This document shows positions 55,039-62,926 of a DNA stretch of 64,000 nucleotides, piece by piece. Position 1 is the first letter of the stretch, and every line of letters begins with the position of its first letter. Source of the stretch: Geminicoccaceae bacterium (GTDB taxonomy: Bacteria > Pseudomonadota > Alphaproteobacteria > Geminicoccales > Geminicoccaceae); the NCBI GenBank assembly GCA_028285265.1, contig JANQPX010000001.1, forward strand, positions 186,001 through 250,000, in the 5' to 3' direction. The position numbers and the translations under genes are program-made. Below the pieces are notes generated by a model. That model had not been told where the DNA came from and made no database searches. It worked only from the letters and a program-made list of their open reading frames with translations.

Positions 55039-55878
55039 ATGAAGTGGCCAAAATGCGAACTGCCGATGTTCGAGCCCGGCTGGGTGTGGCTCGTTGGAAC
55101 AGGTCCCGGTGATCCAGGCTTGCTCACGGTGCATGCCGTCAATGCGATCAATCAGGCAGACGTGATCGTGTTCGACGCTCTCGTCAATCCCGCAATTCTT
55201 GAGTTGGCTCCGGCAGGTTGCGTCATTGAATATGCCGGCAAGCGTGGGGGCAAGCCCTCGGCGAAGCAGCGTGACATCACCTTTCGCCTCATTGAATTGG
55301 CCAGGAAAAAAAAGCGTGTTCTTAGGCTAAAAGGAGGAGATCCGTTTATTTTCGGTCGAGGCGGCGAAGAGGCCTTAGCCTTAGTGGAAGCCGGTATCCG
55401 TTTTCGGGTCGTGCCGGGAATATCGGCCGGTGTTGGCGGGCTTGCCTATGCCGGAATTCCGCTGACCCATCGAGACACGAACCAAACCGTAACATTCGTC
55501 ACTGGGCATGATGCTCGCGGGTTGGTCCCCAATGCTGTGGACTGGAGTGCGGTCGCCAAAGGTTCGCCGGTCATCGTGATGTACATGGCTCTAAAGCACC
55601 ACGAGGCGATCGTGTCGAAGCTGCTGGCCGCAGGACGGCGTCCCGATGAACCTGCAGCCATCATCTGCAATGCGACGCTTTCGGACCAAAGTGTTGTGGA
55701 AACAACGCTTGCTTCGCTCCCATTAGTTGTGGCTGAGAACGCGATCCAGCCACCCGCAATCATTGTGGTCGGCGCGGTGGTCGAGCTGCGTGCTGCTTTG
55801 GATTGGATCGGCATGATGAACGGCCGATCGCTGACTGTTGATACATGGGACATGTGTCGACAAAGAGAAACTGGGTAG
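55039..55878 (+). CDS. cobA: uroporphyrinogen-III C-methyltransferase
   Basis: A 279-residue SUMT that makes precorrin-2 from uroporphyrinogen III with SAM, the entry into cobalamin and siroheme. Motifs: VWLVGTGPGDPGLLTVHAVN near the N-terminus, LKGGDPFIFGRGGEEALALV, and GIPLTHRDTNQTVTFVTGHD. No fused siroheme-synthase domain, so it is the short form. The following cobT gene, 43 bases downstream, points to the cobalamin route. ATG 55039 gives a full N-terminus. Confidence 0.93.
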   Translation: MKWPKCELPMFEPGWVWLVGTGPGDPGLLTVHAVNAINQADVIVFDALVNPAILELAPAGCVIEYAGKRGGKPSAKQRDITFRLIELARKKKRVLRLKGGDPFIFGRGGEEALALVEAGIRFRVVPGISAGVGGLAYAGIPLTHRDTNQTVTFVTGHDARGLVPNAVDWSAVAKGSPVIVMYMALKHHEAIVSKLLAAGRRPDEPAAIICNATLSDQSVVETTLASLPLVVAENAIQPPAIIVVGAVVELRAALDWIGMMNGRSLTVDTWDMCRQRETG

Positions 55879-55921
55879 CCCCGACGATCATGACTAAGCG
55901 ACGAAAGGCCGACGTCCGCCC

Positions 55922-56941
55922 ATGCAAACACTGAGGTCAATGTCCGAACTTCGAGATCTTGTGCAAGCGCTGCCCAAGACGGACACGCATAGTCGAGACG
56001 TCGCCACAGAACGACAGAAAATTCTGACCAAACCGGCAGGCTCGCTGGGCAGGTTAGAGGACATCGCCATTTGGTTGGCTTCATGGCAGGGACGTGCGGC
56101 GCCTCTCCTTGATAAATGTCAGACCATCGTTTTTGCAGGGAATCATGGGGTTGCTGCCAGAGGCGTGTCTGCCTTTCCCCCGACGGTTACCGAACAGATG
56201 GTCGCCAACTTTCGAAGAGGCGGGGCCGCTATCAATCAGCTTTGCCAAAATGTTGGGTCGGATTTGGACGTACACCAACTCAAGCTTGATCATCCGACTC
56301 AAGATTTTTCAATCGCAGCGGCAATGAGCGACGACGACTGTATTGCGGCAATAAACGTCGGTATCGAAGCTGTTCATCCCGATAGCGACCTGATTGCCCT
56401 CGGAGAGATGGGGATTGGCAATACGACCACGGCCGCAGCTGTATGCTGTGGATTATATGGTGGCGATCCGTCGCTTTGGGTCGGACGTGGGACCGGCATT
56501 ACTGATGCCTCCCTTGCTCTGAAGGCAGAGTTGATCCGAGATGCCTTGGCACTTCATGGCCGCCGCCTCGATGATCCGACAAACGTGATCAGTCATCTCG
56601 GCGGTCGCGAGCTTGCAGCCATCTTGGGAGCGACTTTATCCGCTCGGTATCAACGTATACCCGTGCTCCTTGATGGCTTCGTTTGCACCGCAGCTGCTGC
56701 CCCCCTTGCTGCAATTTCGAACGATGCTCTGGATCACTGCCTCGTTGGTCATAGCTCGGTAGAGCCTGGACACGCACGTCTTATGGGCGAGCTGGATAAG
56801 ACGGCCCTTGTCGATTTGAACATGAGGCTCGGCGAAGCGAGTGGCGCAGCGCTGGCAATCGGCATCGTCAAGGCGGCCGCTGCCGTCCACAATGGCATGG
56901 CGACGTTCGCCGAAGCGGGGGTATCCGAAAAGCAGGAATAA
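55922..56941 (+). CDS. cobT: nicotinate-nucleotide--dimethylbenzimidazole phosphoribosyltransferase
   Basis: A 339-residue enzyme that makes alpha-ribazole phosphate for the lower ligand of cobalamin. Seen: GSLGRLEDIAIWLASWQGR, TIVFAGNHGVAARGVSAFPP, GEMGIGNTTTAAAVCCGLYG and the catalytic-Glu region NMRLGEASGAALAIGIVKAA. Likely co-transcribed with cobA. Alternative ATG at 55940. The remaining cobalamin genes are not in the window. Confidence 0.95.
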   Translation: MQTLRSMSELRDLVQALPKTDTHSRDVATERQKILTKPAGSLGRLEDIAIWLASWQGRAAPLLDKCQTIVFAGNHGVAARGVSAFPPTVTEQMVANFRRGGAAINQLCQNVGSDLDVHQLKLDHPTQDFSIAAAMSDDDCIAAINVGIEAVHPDSDLIALGEMGIGNTTTAAAVCCGLYGGDPSLWVGRGTGITDASLALKAELIRDALALHGRRLDDPTNVISHLGGRELAAILGATLSARYQRIPVLLDGFVCTAAAAPLAAISNDALDHCLVGHSSVEPGHARLMGELDKTALVDLNMRLGEASGAALAIGIVKAAAAVHNGMATFAEAGVSEKQE

Positions 56942-56975
56942 AACGTTTGGTCTCTAGCTTGGCAACATCGACTGC

Positions 56976-57602
56976 TCAAGACATGGGCAAGAAACCAAAG
57001 ATCCCCGAACGCGAGATTTTCGGAATCATAGCGCAGCTATCAAGAAGTTGAACGTTGATTTCGTCATTCGCAAACAGCCTGAAGAGTGTCTGCTGCTGCT
57101 CAAGTGGCCATAGTACAGAGCGTCCATTCAACTTATAACTGTAGCCAGGCCCCAATCGTGGAGACAAGCGGAGTCCGTGCTTCTTCGCCTCTTGTCTAAG
57201 CTGAATTGCCAGGGATCGTGTGGCCGCCTCTATACCGAGCCAACCCGCAGTCTCCAAGAAGAGCGCCCTCAAAAGCTCATCAGCGGAAATGCAGTCGACG
57301 ACGGCATCGTCTAAGGCGCTCCCCATCGTTAAGACAAATGCAGCGATGTACTGTGGATCCTTGAGCAGGCGCTGAAAGGCTTCATTCTCAAAGGTCGTGC
57401 CATCCGCGAGCTTCAAGAGACTGCCGTCACAGGCCATCACGCCCTGCGTGCAGTAGTGGACCTGGGGCTTGAATAGCTGCTCGGCCTCACGGGCGACCGA
57501 CGCGGCAGCCCGTCTTATAACGGGGCGGATCTTCGTGAGATCACGATAGCCTTGAATGCGTAGAATACTGGCCTCATCGACGGCGATGCCTTCAAGCGCC
57601 AT
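56976..57602 (-). CDS. stand-alone methionine synthase activation (reactivation) domain protein
   Basis: About 208 residues resembling the C-terminal activation domain of MetH (PF02965): AATRSLAIQLRQEAKKHGLR, SPRLGPGYSYKLNGRSVLWP and VQLLDSCAMIPKISRSGIFG. In MetH this domain binds SAM and remethylates inactive cob(II)alamin. As a separate protein it fits the three-part methionine synthase described in roseobacters. It follows the PF13769-type gene on the same strand. The start is unsure: ATG 57602 (AGGA just upstream) is used; ATG 57632 and a TTG at 57674 overlapping the upstream stop are possible. Confidence 0.8.
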   Translation of the reverse strand: MALEGIAVDEASILRIQGYRDLTKIRPVIRRAAASVAREAEQLFKPQVHYCTQGVMACDGSLLKLADGTTFENEAFQRLLKDPQYIAAFVLTMGSALDDAVVDCISADELLRALFLETAGWLGIEAATRSLAIQLRQEAKKHGLRLSPRLGPGYSYKLNGRSVLWPLEQQQTLFRLFANDEINVQLLDSCAMIPKISRSGIFGFLPMS

Positions 57603-57670
57603 CGTCCTGCACCCGCCTTTTCCCAATGACATGTCATGTCGGTGGGCTGGCGCTGTCCCAGTGGGATCCT

Positions 57671-57955
57671 TCAAGATTCGCGCGCAGTCTTAGCAATCTG
57701 ATCAAAATCGGCCTCGAGTTCCGCAGCCACAGCTTTGACCGCATCCGTAGCCGATCCCTCGTGCTCCTTTGGACGGCTACGTCGCCAGCCCTCGAGATAA
57801 GCATCAGTACCGACAAGCTTCTTTCGCATCGCGACGCTGTCGATCAGTTCCTGAAATCGGGCGCTCAGCGACTCCTTATGCTTACCGCCATCGCTGTCCT
57901 GGGCTTCCACCACCGAAGGAATATCATGCCAATAGAGAACTCTGACGCGTGCCAT
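57671..57955 (-). CDS. PF13769-type 'virulence factor' family small protein
   Basis: A 94-residue soluble protein: VRVLYWHDIPSVVEAQDSDG, then LSARFQELIDSVAMRKKLVG and TDAYLEGWRRSRP. This matches the small family named virulence factor (PF13769), which in many alphaproteobacteria sits with methylenetetrahydrofolate reductase and corrinoid methyltransferase genes. Here it directly precedes a MetH reactivation gene, so a role in B12-dependent methyl transfer is more likely than virulence. Function unknown. Confidence 0.8.
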   Translation of the reverse strand: MARVRVLYWHDIPSVVEAQDSDGGKHKESLSARFQELIDSVAMRKKLVGTDAYLEGWRRSRPKEHEGSATDAVKAVAAELEADFDQIAKTARES

Positions 57956-58180
57956 CCCGTTTCTCCAAACCTAGAACCGTCACCTTCGGCATCTACAAGC
58001 ACAGCAGCGATGCAGGGATATGCTAAGCCGGCATACAGTCCTTGCAAACCCCTTGTTAATTAACCCGTTCTTAAGACGTTGTGTGGTATCAAACAGAGTG
58101 TACTGAACGGGCGCATACAGTTCGCCGGATTCAGTCCAGACGTCCTCCCTAACGTTGTGATGCCTCCCGATTTCCCGGAT

Positions 58181-58210
58181 CGCCAGCTTCGCTGGCGGTC
58201 CATCTTTTTT
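58181..58210 (+). terminator. plus-strand hairpin with T-run
   Basis: CGCCAGC (58181-58187), a three-base loop, GCTGGCG (58191-58197), then GTCCATC and six T at 58205-58210. The T-run follows only in the plus direction, but both flanking genes are on the minus strand. It may end an unannotated plus-strand transcript in the 254-base gap 57956-58209, which holds no gene that I can see. Confidence 0.5.
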
Positions 58211-58857
58211 CATGACCCGAGTTTGGCCCAAATGACTCGGCTGAGCCATTCAACGTTATTCACCTTGAAAGTCAGTTTGCCTTCGTCGTCACCCGGTGCC
58301 TCCAGTTCGACTCGCTGAGCTGTACGACGTAACAATATGCCGACGCTTAGCGCGCCTGACCTCGCTTTAAGCACGACGTGATCATGTCGCCGAATGCTGG
58401 CCGTTGGGGAGACGACCAAAACATCGCCATCTCGATAAGCTGGCCGAAGCCTATCGCCTTGAATTTCCAGCGCAAACGTATGCTTGTCAGCAATTCCGGG
58501 AAAGTCAATTTCGTCCCAGGCATCACCGACTGGAAGGCCCGATCCGTCGAAGAGCCCGGCCTGGCTCGCCTCATGATATCGAACACTTCGTAGACGTCGC
58601 GATCGCAAGCCGTCACCATTTGGCACAATGTCAGACATGAGACCGACAAAGGTCTCCAGCGATGTATTGGTAGCCTCCAGGACCTTCGCAAGGCTCTCAG
58701 TACTTGGCCATCTCGGTTTTTCCTGGTTGGTATGGCGCTTACTCGGGTTGAATGTTGTCGGATCGAGCCCCGCTTCGCGGGCCAATCTCGACGGGGACCA
58801 TCCCTTCTCCTTGGCCAATCTATCAATTCCGGCCCAGATTTGCGGATGCGTAAACAA
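58210..58857 (-). CDS. XRE-type helix-turn-helix protein with S24-like domain lacking the Ser-Lys dyad
   Basis: A 215-residue protein: helix-turn-helix (about 8-65, GWSPSRLAREAGLDPTTFNP), linker, and a LexA/CI-type S24 domain (about 108-200). Typical relatives carry GDSM for the nucleophile; here it is G-D-R136, and the Lys position (GEVMAKVL) reads GALSVGIL. So autoproteolysis is not expected and the domain probably serves dimerisation or sensing. The start is TTG 58857 with GGGAG upstream; no ATG is available. The position beside the methionine/B12 island may be incidental. Confidence 0.82.
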   Translation of the reverse strand: MFTHPQIWAGIDRLAKEKGWSPSRLAREAGLDPTTFNPSKRHTNQEKPRWPSTESLAKVLEATNTSLETFVGLMSDIVPNGDGLRSRRLRSVRYHEASQAGLFDGSGLPVGDAWDEIDFPGIADKHTFALEIQGDRLRPAYRDGDVLVVSPTASIRRHDHVVLKARSGALSVGILLRRTAQRVELEAPGDDEGKLTFKVNNVEWLSRVIWAKLGS

Positions 58858-58934
58858 AGGACGAAGCTCCCGTTCAAGTTGCCTTTTTGACGAGCGAACC
58901 TAGAAACTCTCTCTCTGATACTATCACTAGGAAC

Positions 58935-59123
58935 ATGCGCCTAAAAATGACAACATACCTGCAATTTTGTGTTTTCCTAGGAACGTTTCTTGTCGGATGC
59001 AGGCCTGTAGCAGAAGTGACCTCAAGATGCGCCAAATGGAGCGTTGATACAAGCTGCCAACGAAGTACCGCGAATGCTGACGTATGGTCGACCTGGATCA
59101 CTGCGGTCTTCAGACAAATATAA
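58935..59123 (+). CDS. possible small lipoprotein, 62 residues
   Basis: ATG 58935 opens MRLKMTTYLQFCVFLGTFLV followed by GC, a convincing short lipoprotein signal with lipobox LVGC. The mature part has two more cysteines (TSRCAKWSVDTSCQ) and a Trp-rich end (VWSTWITAVFRQI). The ribosome site AGGA is only two bases from the ATG; ATG 58947 is the alternative. It lies in an AT-rich gap. I do not recognise a family. Confidence 0.4.
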   Translation: MRLKMTTYLQFCVFLGTFLVGCRPVAEVTSRCAKWSVDTSCQRSTANADVWSTWITAVFRQI

Positions 59124-59729
59124 CCTTAGCAAATCTTCATGTGCGGATTTCAACAGAGGCTTCAAAGTTTTGAGATGTATTTTGATGTCTCGTCGATTAA
59201 TCACTACAAATGAGAACTTTTTTTCGAATTTTTGATTTGAATTACTCTATGTATCAAGCCAAACTGTATTCACCCCCCCCTTTTTAGAGATTAGACAATG
59301 ATTTTCTATCGTTAGCTTAACAATTCATTTATTGCACCCGTTTCAGATCCCGAGCTTTCAATGGGCCCGAGCATTCTTCCAGTGACAGGCAGACCAGCCT
59401 ATTGAACCTTGGTGAGGTCGACGGAGATAAGTAGCAGGCTAAGGTCAGGAGCCTAAGCCGACTCACTAAGAACTTTTTCTTTTTCGGATAGGATTTATTT
59501 CCACCAAAGTTTCTTCTCGGTTGAGGGGGGAAGCAATCACCGCCGTTAGAAAAATGTCAGATTGAGCATTCGTGACCACGGCATCCCCATCCCGAAGAAC
59601 AGGATGTCAACACCTTGCTGAGGCGCAGCTTTCTGTCGCAGACCGGTTTGGTCTCATACCTGATTCGCGGAGTCCCAGTCTTGCTGCATCATTTCAGGCG
59701 GCCGCTTGGTCAAACAACAAACGAAGGTC
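59124..59729. other. AT-rich non-coding stretch with a C8 run and a possible structured transcript end
   Basis: About 600 bases without a credible gene, markedly AT-rich to about 59340. It includes a run of eight C at 59273-59280 followed by T5. At about 59426-59446, GGCTAAGG and CCTAAGCC can pair with one mismatch, and 13 bases on there is a T-rich tract. That could be the end of a small RNA, but I could not match it to SRP, 6S or tmRNA consensus features. Confidence 0.3.
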
Positions 59730-61226
59730 TCACCGGAAAGCAGGTTCTTCAAAGCTCCGAAGTTTTCGCGAGTGAATCCGATCAACACCGAAATCATCGC
59801 GAAGGATACGGACAGCTTCAAGGCCGATCTTGAGGTGTTGATCAATGCGTTCACGATAGAACGTGTTCGCCATACCTCTAAGCTTGATCTCGCCATGGAG
59901 TGGCTTGTCTGAAACACAAAGCAACGTCCCATAGGGAACGCGGAATCGAAACCCATTCGCAGCGATGGTGGCACTTTCCATGTCGACAGCGATCGCGCGC
60001 TGTTGATTGAGGCGCTCGTAGAGCTCGTCGTAGCGGAGTTCCCAGTTTCGATTATCGGTGCTGGCAACGGTTCCAGTCCGCATGCGTGTTTTGATGTCTT
60101 GCCCCTTGAGCCCAGTGATATTGACCACAGCTTCCTGCAAAGCGACCTGAACCTCGGCGATGGGCGGAACCGTTACGAAGGGAGGCAAGTCCTGATCAAG
60201 AACATGATCCTCTCGAGCATAACCATGCGCCAACACATAGTCGCCGAGCTGCTGACTTCTGCGCAGCCCAGCGCAGTGCCCCAACATGAGCCAACAATGC
60301 GGGCGGAGTACCGCGAGATGATCGGTGATCGTGCGGGCGTTCGATGGTCCAACACCAATGTTGACCATCGTAATTCCCATACGATCCGGCGCTACCAGAT
60401 GATAGGCGGGCATTTGCGGTAGATGCCTGGGCGCAACGCCTTCTGGTGGTGCTGACGTCAGGTTCTCGTTCGGGGTAACAACGTCACCCGGCTCGACAAA
60501 GGCAAGATAGTCCTTACCATCTCTGACTTCCGCCTTCGCAAATTCGACGAAGTGCTCCACATAGCGCTGGTAGTTTGTCAATAGAATGAAGCGTTGCACA
60601 TGCTCAGGACGTGTTGCCGTATAATGATGGAACCGTTGCAGCGAGTAGTCGACACGCTCCGCGGTGAATAGCGCCAGCGGCTTCAGCCCGTCGGGCCCCG
60701 GACGATGGGTGCCATTGGCAATAGCGTCATCAATCTCGCTCATGTCCGGCAACGGAAAACCAGCCTGGAGCGTCGCAATTCGCTCCTGCTTTATGTCCGC
60801 GGTGCTCTCCTCAATAACGAATGGCAAAGGCATGCGCCGATTGCTGATCCCAACGGCGACGGACGTAGCATGCTGATCGAGAAGCAGGCCGATCTGACGT
60901 CGGTAGTAATCGCAGAAGAGTGACGGCCTTGTGAGGGTGGTTCCGTAAACACCCGGATCATGCAACGCACCATAAGACAAGCGGTTATCAAGATTCAAAC
61001 TGCTTACATCAACTTCGATGCCCAAAAACGGATAGCAGGCATCAATCGGTCCGCGATGACGGTGACCATTGTCCTCTGCCATGAAGCGATCAAAAGCAGC
61101 TTGCATGATCGCCGCACCGTCATCATAGATTTCGGCAATCCTCCTGACAGCCTCATCTGCATCATCAAATATTTGAACGTCCCGTACGCCCATGGCCGCA
61201 AAGGTTTTCTGCAGATCTCGACCCAT
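59730..61226 (-). CDS. amn: AMP nucleosidase
   Basis: A 498-residue enzyme that cleaves AMP to adenine and ribose 5-phosphate. The N-terminal AMP nucleosidase domain (DRFMAEDNGHRHRGPIDACY) is followed by the phosphorylase-like catalytic domain with VNIGVGPSNARTITDHLAVL, CWLMLGHCAGLRRSQQLGDY and AIAVDMESATIAANGFRFRV. Full length for the family. The ATG at 61226 has GGGGAT upstream, preferred over the TTG at 61232. It appears monocistronic. Confidence 0.95.
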   Translation of the reverse strand: MGRDLQKTFAAMGVRDVQIFDDADEAVRRIAEIYDDGAAIMQAAFDRFMAEDNGHRHRGPIDACYPFLGIEVDVSSLNLDNRLSYGALHDPGVYGTTLTRPSLFCDYYRRQIGLLLDQHATSVAVGISNRRMPLPFVIEESTADIKQERIATLQAGFPLPDMSEIDDAIANGTHRPGPDGLKPLALFTAERVDYSLQRFHHYTATRPEHVQRFILLTNYQRYVEHFVEFAKAEVRDGKDYLAFVEPGDVVTPNENLTSAPPEGVAPRHLPQMPAYHLVAPDRMGITMVNIGVGPSNARTITDHLAVLRPHCWLMLGHCAGLRRSQQLGDYVLAHGYAREDHVLDQDLPPFVTVPPIAEVQVALQEAVVNITGLKGQDIKTRMRTGTVASTDNRNWELRYDELYERLNQQRAIAVDMESATIAANGFRFRVPYGTLLCVSDKPLHGEIKLRGMANTFYRERIDQHLKIGLEAVRILRDDFGVDRIHSRKLRSFEEPAFR

Positions 61227-61453
61227 GCTCAATCCCCATCCTTAGAGGAGCCTTCAGTCCATCAAATCGCCTTGCCTGTCAAATCGTTTCAGACTGTGTG
61301 GCTGATGTATGTTGTGATGATGATCAGAAAAAGCGCCGAGCACGAGACGCATGGATGGTCTAAACGTGCCAAAGCGCCACAGACGATCATGCTGGAACTG
61401 GTAGCGTATTATGACGGTATGGGATCAGATCAGAAGGTCTGAAGAACGGTCAA

Positions 61454-61711
61454 TTAGTAGATGTCAACGGAGCCGTTTTGACTAGTCACCGCGCCTGCAG
61501 GGATCACCCCCTCGACAAGGCAGCGAAAGGCTTCTTCCGCATGGGCACCTGTCGGAAATTCGGTCAGATACTGCTGACAGGCTTCCGCTGTTCCAGAAGC
61601 CTTTGCAGACTCCCAAGCAGTATCGTCCGGACTGATTTGTTGCGCGATGACCACACTGCCCTGCCCAGCCGCCATGGCTATCATCAGGGCTTTCAAGCTT
61701 CCGTAGGTCAT
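61454..61711 (-). CDS. small secreted protein with a TPR/caspase-associated-like repeat
   Basis: An 85-residue protein. Signal peptide MTYGSLKALMIAMAAGQGSV leads to AQQISPDD. The mature part, DTAWESAKASGTAEACQQYL followed by EFPTGAHAEEAFRCL, matches the W..A..S.T..A...YL..FP.G.HA motif seen in exported repeat proteins of alphaproteobacteria. Two cysteines may form a disulfide. ATG 61750 is an alternative start. No known function. Confidence 0.6.
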   Translation of the reverse strand: MTYGSLKALMIAMAAGQGSVVIAQQISPDDTAWESAKASGTAEACQQYLTEFPTGAHAEEAFRCLVEGVIPAGAVTSQNGSVDIY

Positions 61712-61951
61712 GGCTATCCAGCGCACTAAGCATCCTCCACGATCTGTCATCAATTCATTCGGCCGCGTGAAGCTCGATCCGCGGCCCCCCGGCGAAGGGC
61801 TCTGGACTTTGGCATCGAACAACGACTTTTCCAAGGCCCAGCGACAAGAATCTTAAGAATGCAACCCTATGAAATGCCGCTTTAACAACCCAAAGCTGCA
61901 AGAAAGATCAACTGGCAACCGTCTTAGGTTCAGAAGGCCTCTCCTCGATCA

Positions 61952-62788
61952 TCAGGACCTGTTGCTTGTACCCGGCAATGGCATTTCTTCGAAAGGCGAC
62001 GCCGACCAAAGCTCAAGTGTTTTGGTCGCGAAAGCGCCGAATGCGACGAGCTTAATCGGATCCCATTTTCGTCGAATGATCGCCAATCGACGTTGCAGGT
62101 AGAGATCCCAATTCAACGACCGATCAAAGCACTCACGCTGGTGTGATGAGGGAAGAAACTCAAACGGCAATCCATGAGCACGAAAAACTTCGAAATCATC
62201 AGTATCGACGACCAACAAGGGCCGCAGGCCTGTCGACATGCATTCGCGCTCGATCGATGGCAACAGTTGCGCGATGGCATCTTTCTCAAGGCCCAAAAGC
62301 ATGACGCCAACAACCTGTCTATCGGTACCGTCGCCGATCCGCGCTCCTATCGGGGTTCTGAATAGCTCACCTGAGCCGATCGCGACATCATTTGGGCCCG
62401 ACTCGCTCGGTAGGTTGGGCTGCACCTTCAACAATGTTGCAATGCGTGTCGATAGAGCGGAAACCAATCGACGCGTTCGCCACAAGACATCGCGCGTCAT
62501 GTGAGGCCTTGGAGGCCCCGCTTCATGATAAGACCGAAGACGCCCCAACTCTAGGTTAAGCTCATCGATCTTTTTATCACGCTTGTCCAGCAACGTCGAA
62601 AGCTGGGACCTTTCGCCAATGAGACGGTTGATCCGCCTTTCGGCCTTCGCTAAAGACTGTCTCAGCTCCTCCAGAGAAGTAACGCCCTCCGATTGCTGGC
62701 TAACACTCCGCGCGCTGGGCGGGAGGAGGTTGTCACTTTGCGGGTCATCGTTGGCCTGTGGCCAAAGGCGCTCGACTGTGTTTTTCAT
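61952..62788 (-). CDS. coiled-coil protein with glycosyltransferase-like C-terminal segment
   Basis: A 278-residue protein of unknown function. An N-terminal polar region is followed by a strong coiled coil at about residues 38-88 (SLEELRQSLAKAERRINRLI, DKRDKKIDELNLELGRLRSY). The C-terminal half (VVGVMLLGLEKDAIAQLLPS, RPLLVVDTDDFEVFRAHGLP) looks like the first Rossmann half of a GT-B glycosyltransferase, without a recognisable donor-binding half. No signal peptide. It is divergent from a glycosyltransferase-like gene, so both may act in surface polysaccharide work. Confidence 0.6.
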   Translation of the reverse strand: MKNTVERLWPQANDDPQSDNLLPPSARSVSQQSEGVTSLEELRQSLAKAERRINRLIGERSQLSTLLDKRDKKIDELNLELGRLRSYHEAGPPRPHMTRDVLWRTRRLVSALSTRIATLLKVQPNLPSESGPNDVAIGSGELFRTPIGARIGDGTDRQVVGVMLLGLEKDAIAQLLPSIERECMSTGLRPLLVVDTDDFEVFRAHGLPFEFLPSSHQRECFDRSLNWDLYLQRRLAIIRRKWDPIKLVAFGAFATKTLELWSASPFEEMPLPGTSNRS

Positions 62789-62926
62789 GTTGAACGAATC
62801 ATCCAGACCTTTCGTGGATGGAATTTATCAAGTCAGCATTGATCATGTCCATGGTCGTGGGCATGATTGCGCCACTAAGCCCCAAAAGTCCCGACACCGC
62901 TAGCCCGAAAAGAACCTAACCGTACT

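Noticed and set aside
59271..59285. C8-T5 homopolymer run
   Set aside because: Not in a coding frame, so phase variation of a gene is not supported.
59330..59480. SRP RNA (ffs) or 6S RNA
   Set aside because: GGTGAGGTCGACGGA loosely recalls the SRP region, but the conserved GGAAGGAAGCAG loop is absent.
60960..61442. 160-codon plus-strand frame
   Set aside because: Half of it is antisense to AMP nucleosidase and the remainder shows no domain, signal or ribosome site.
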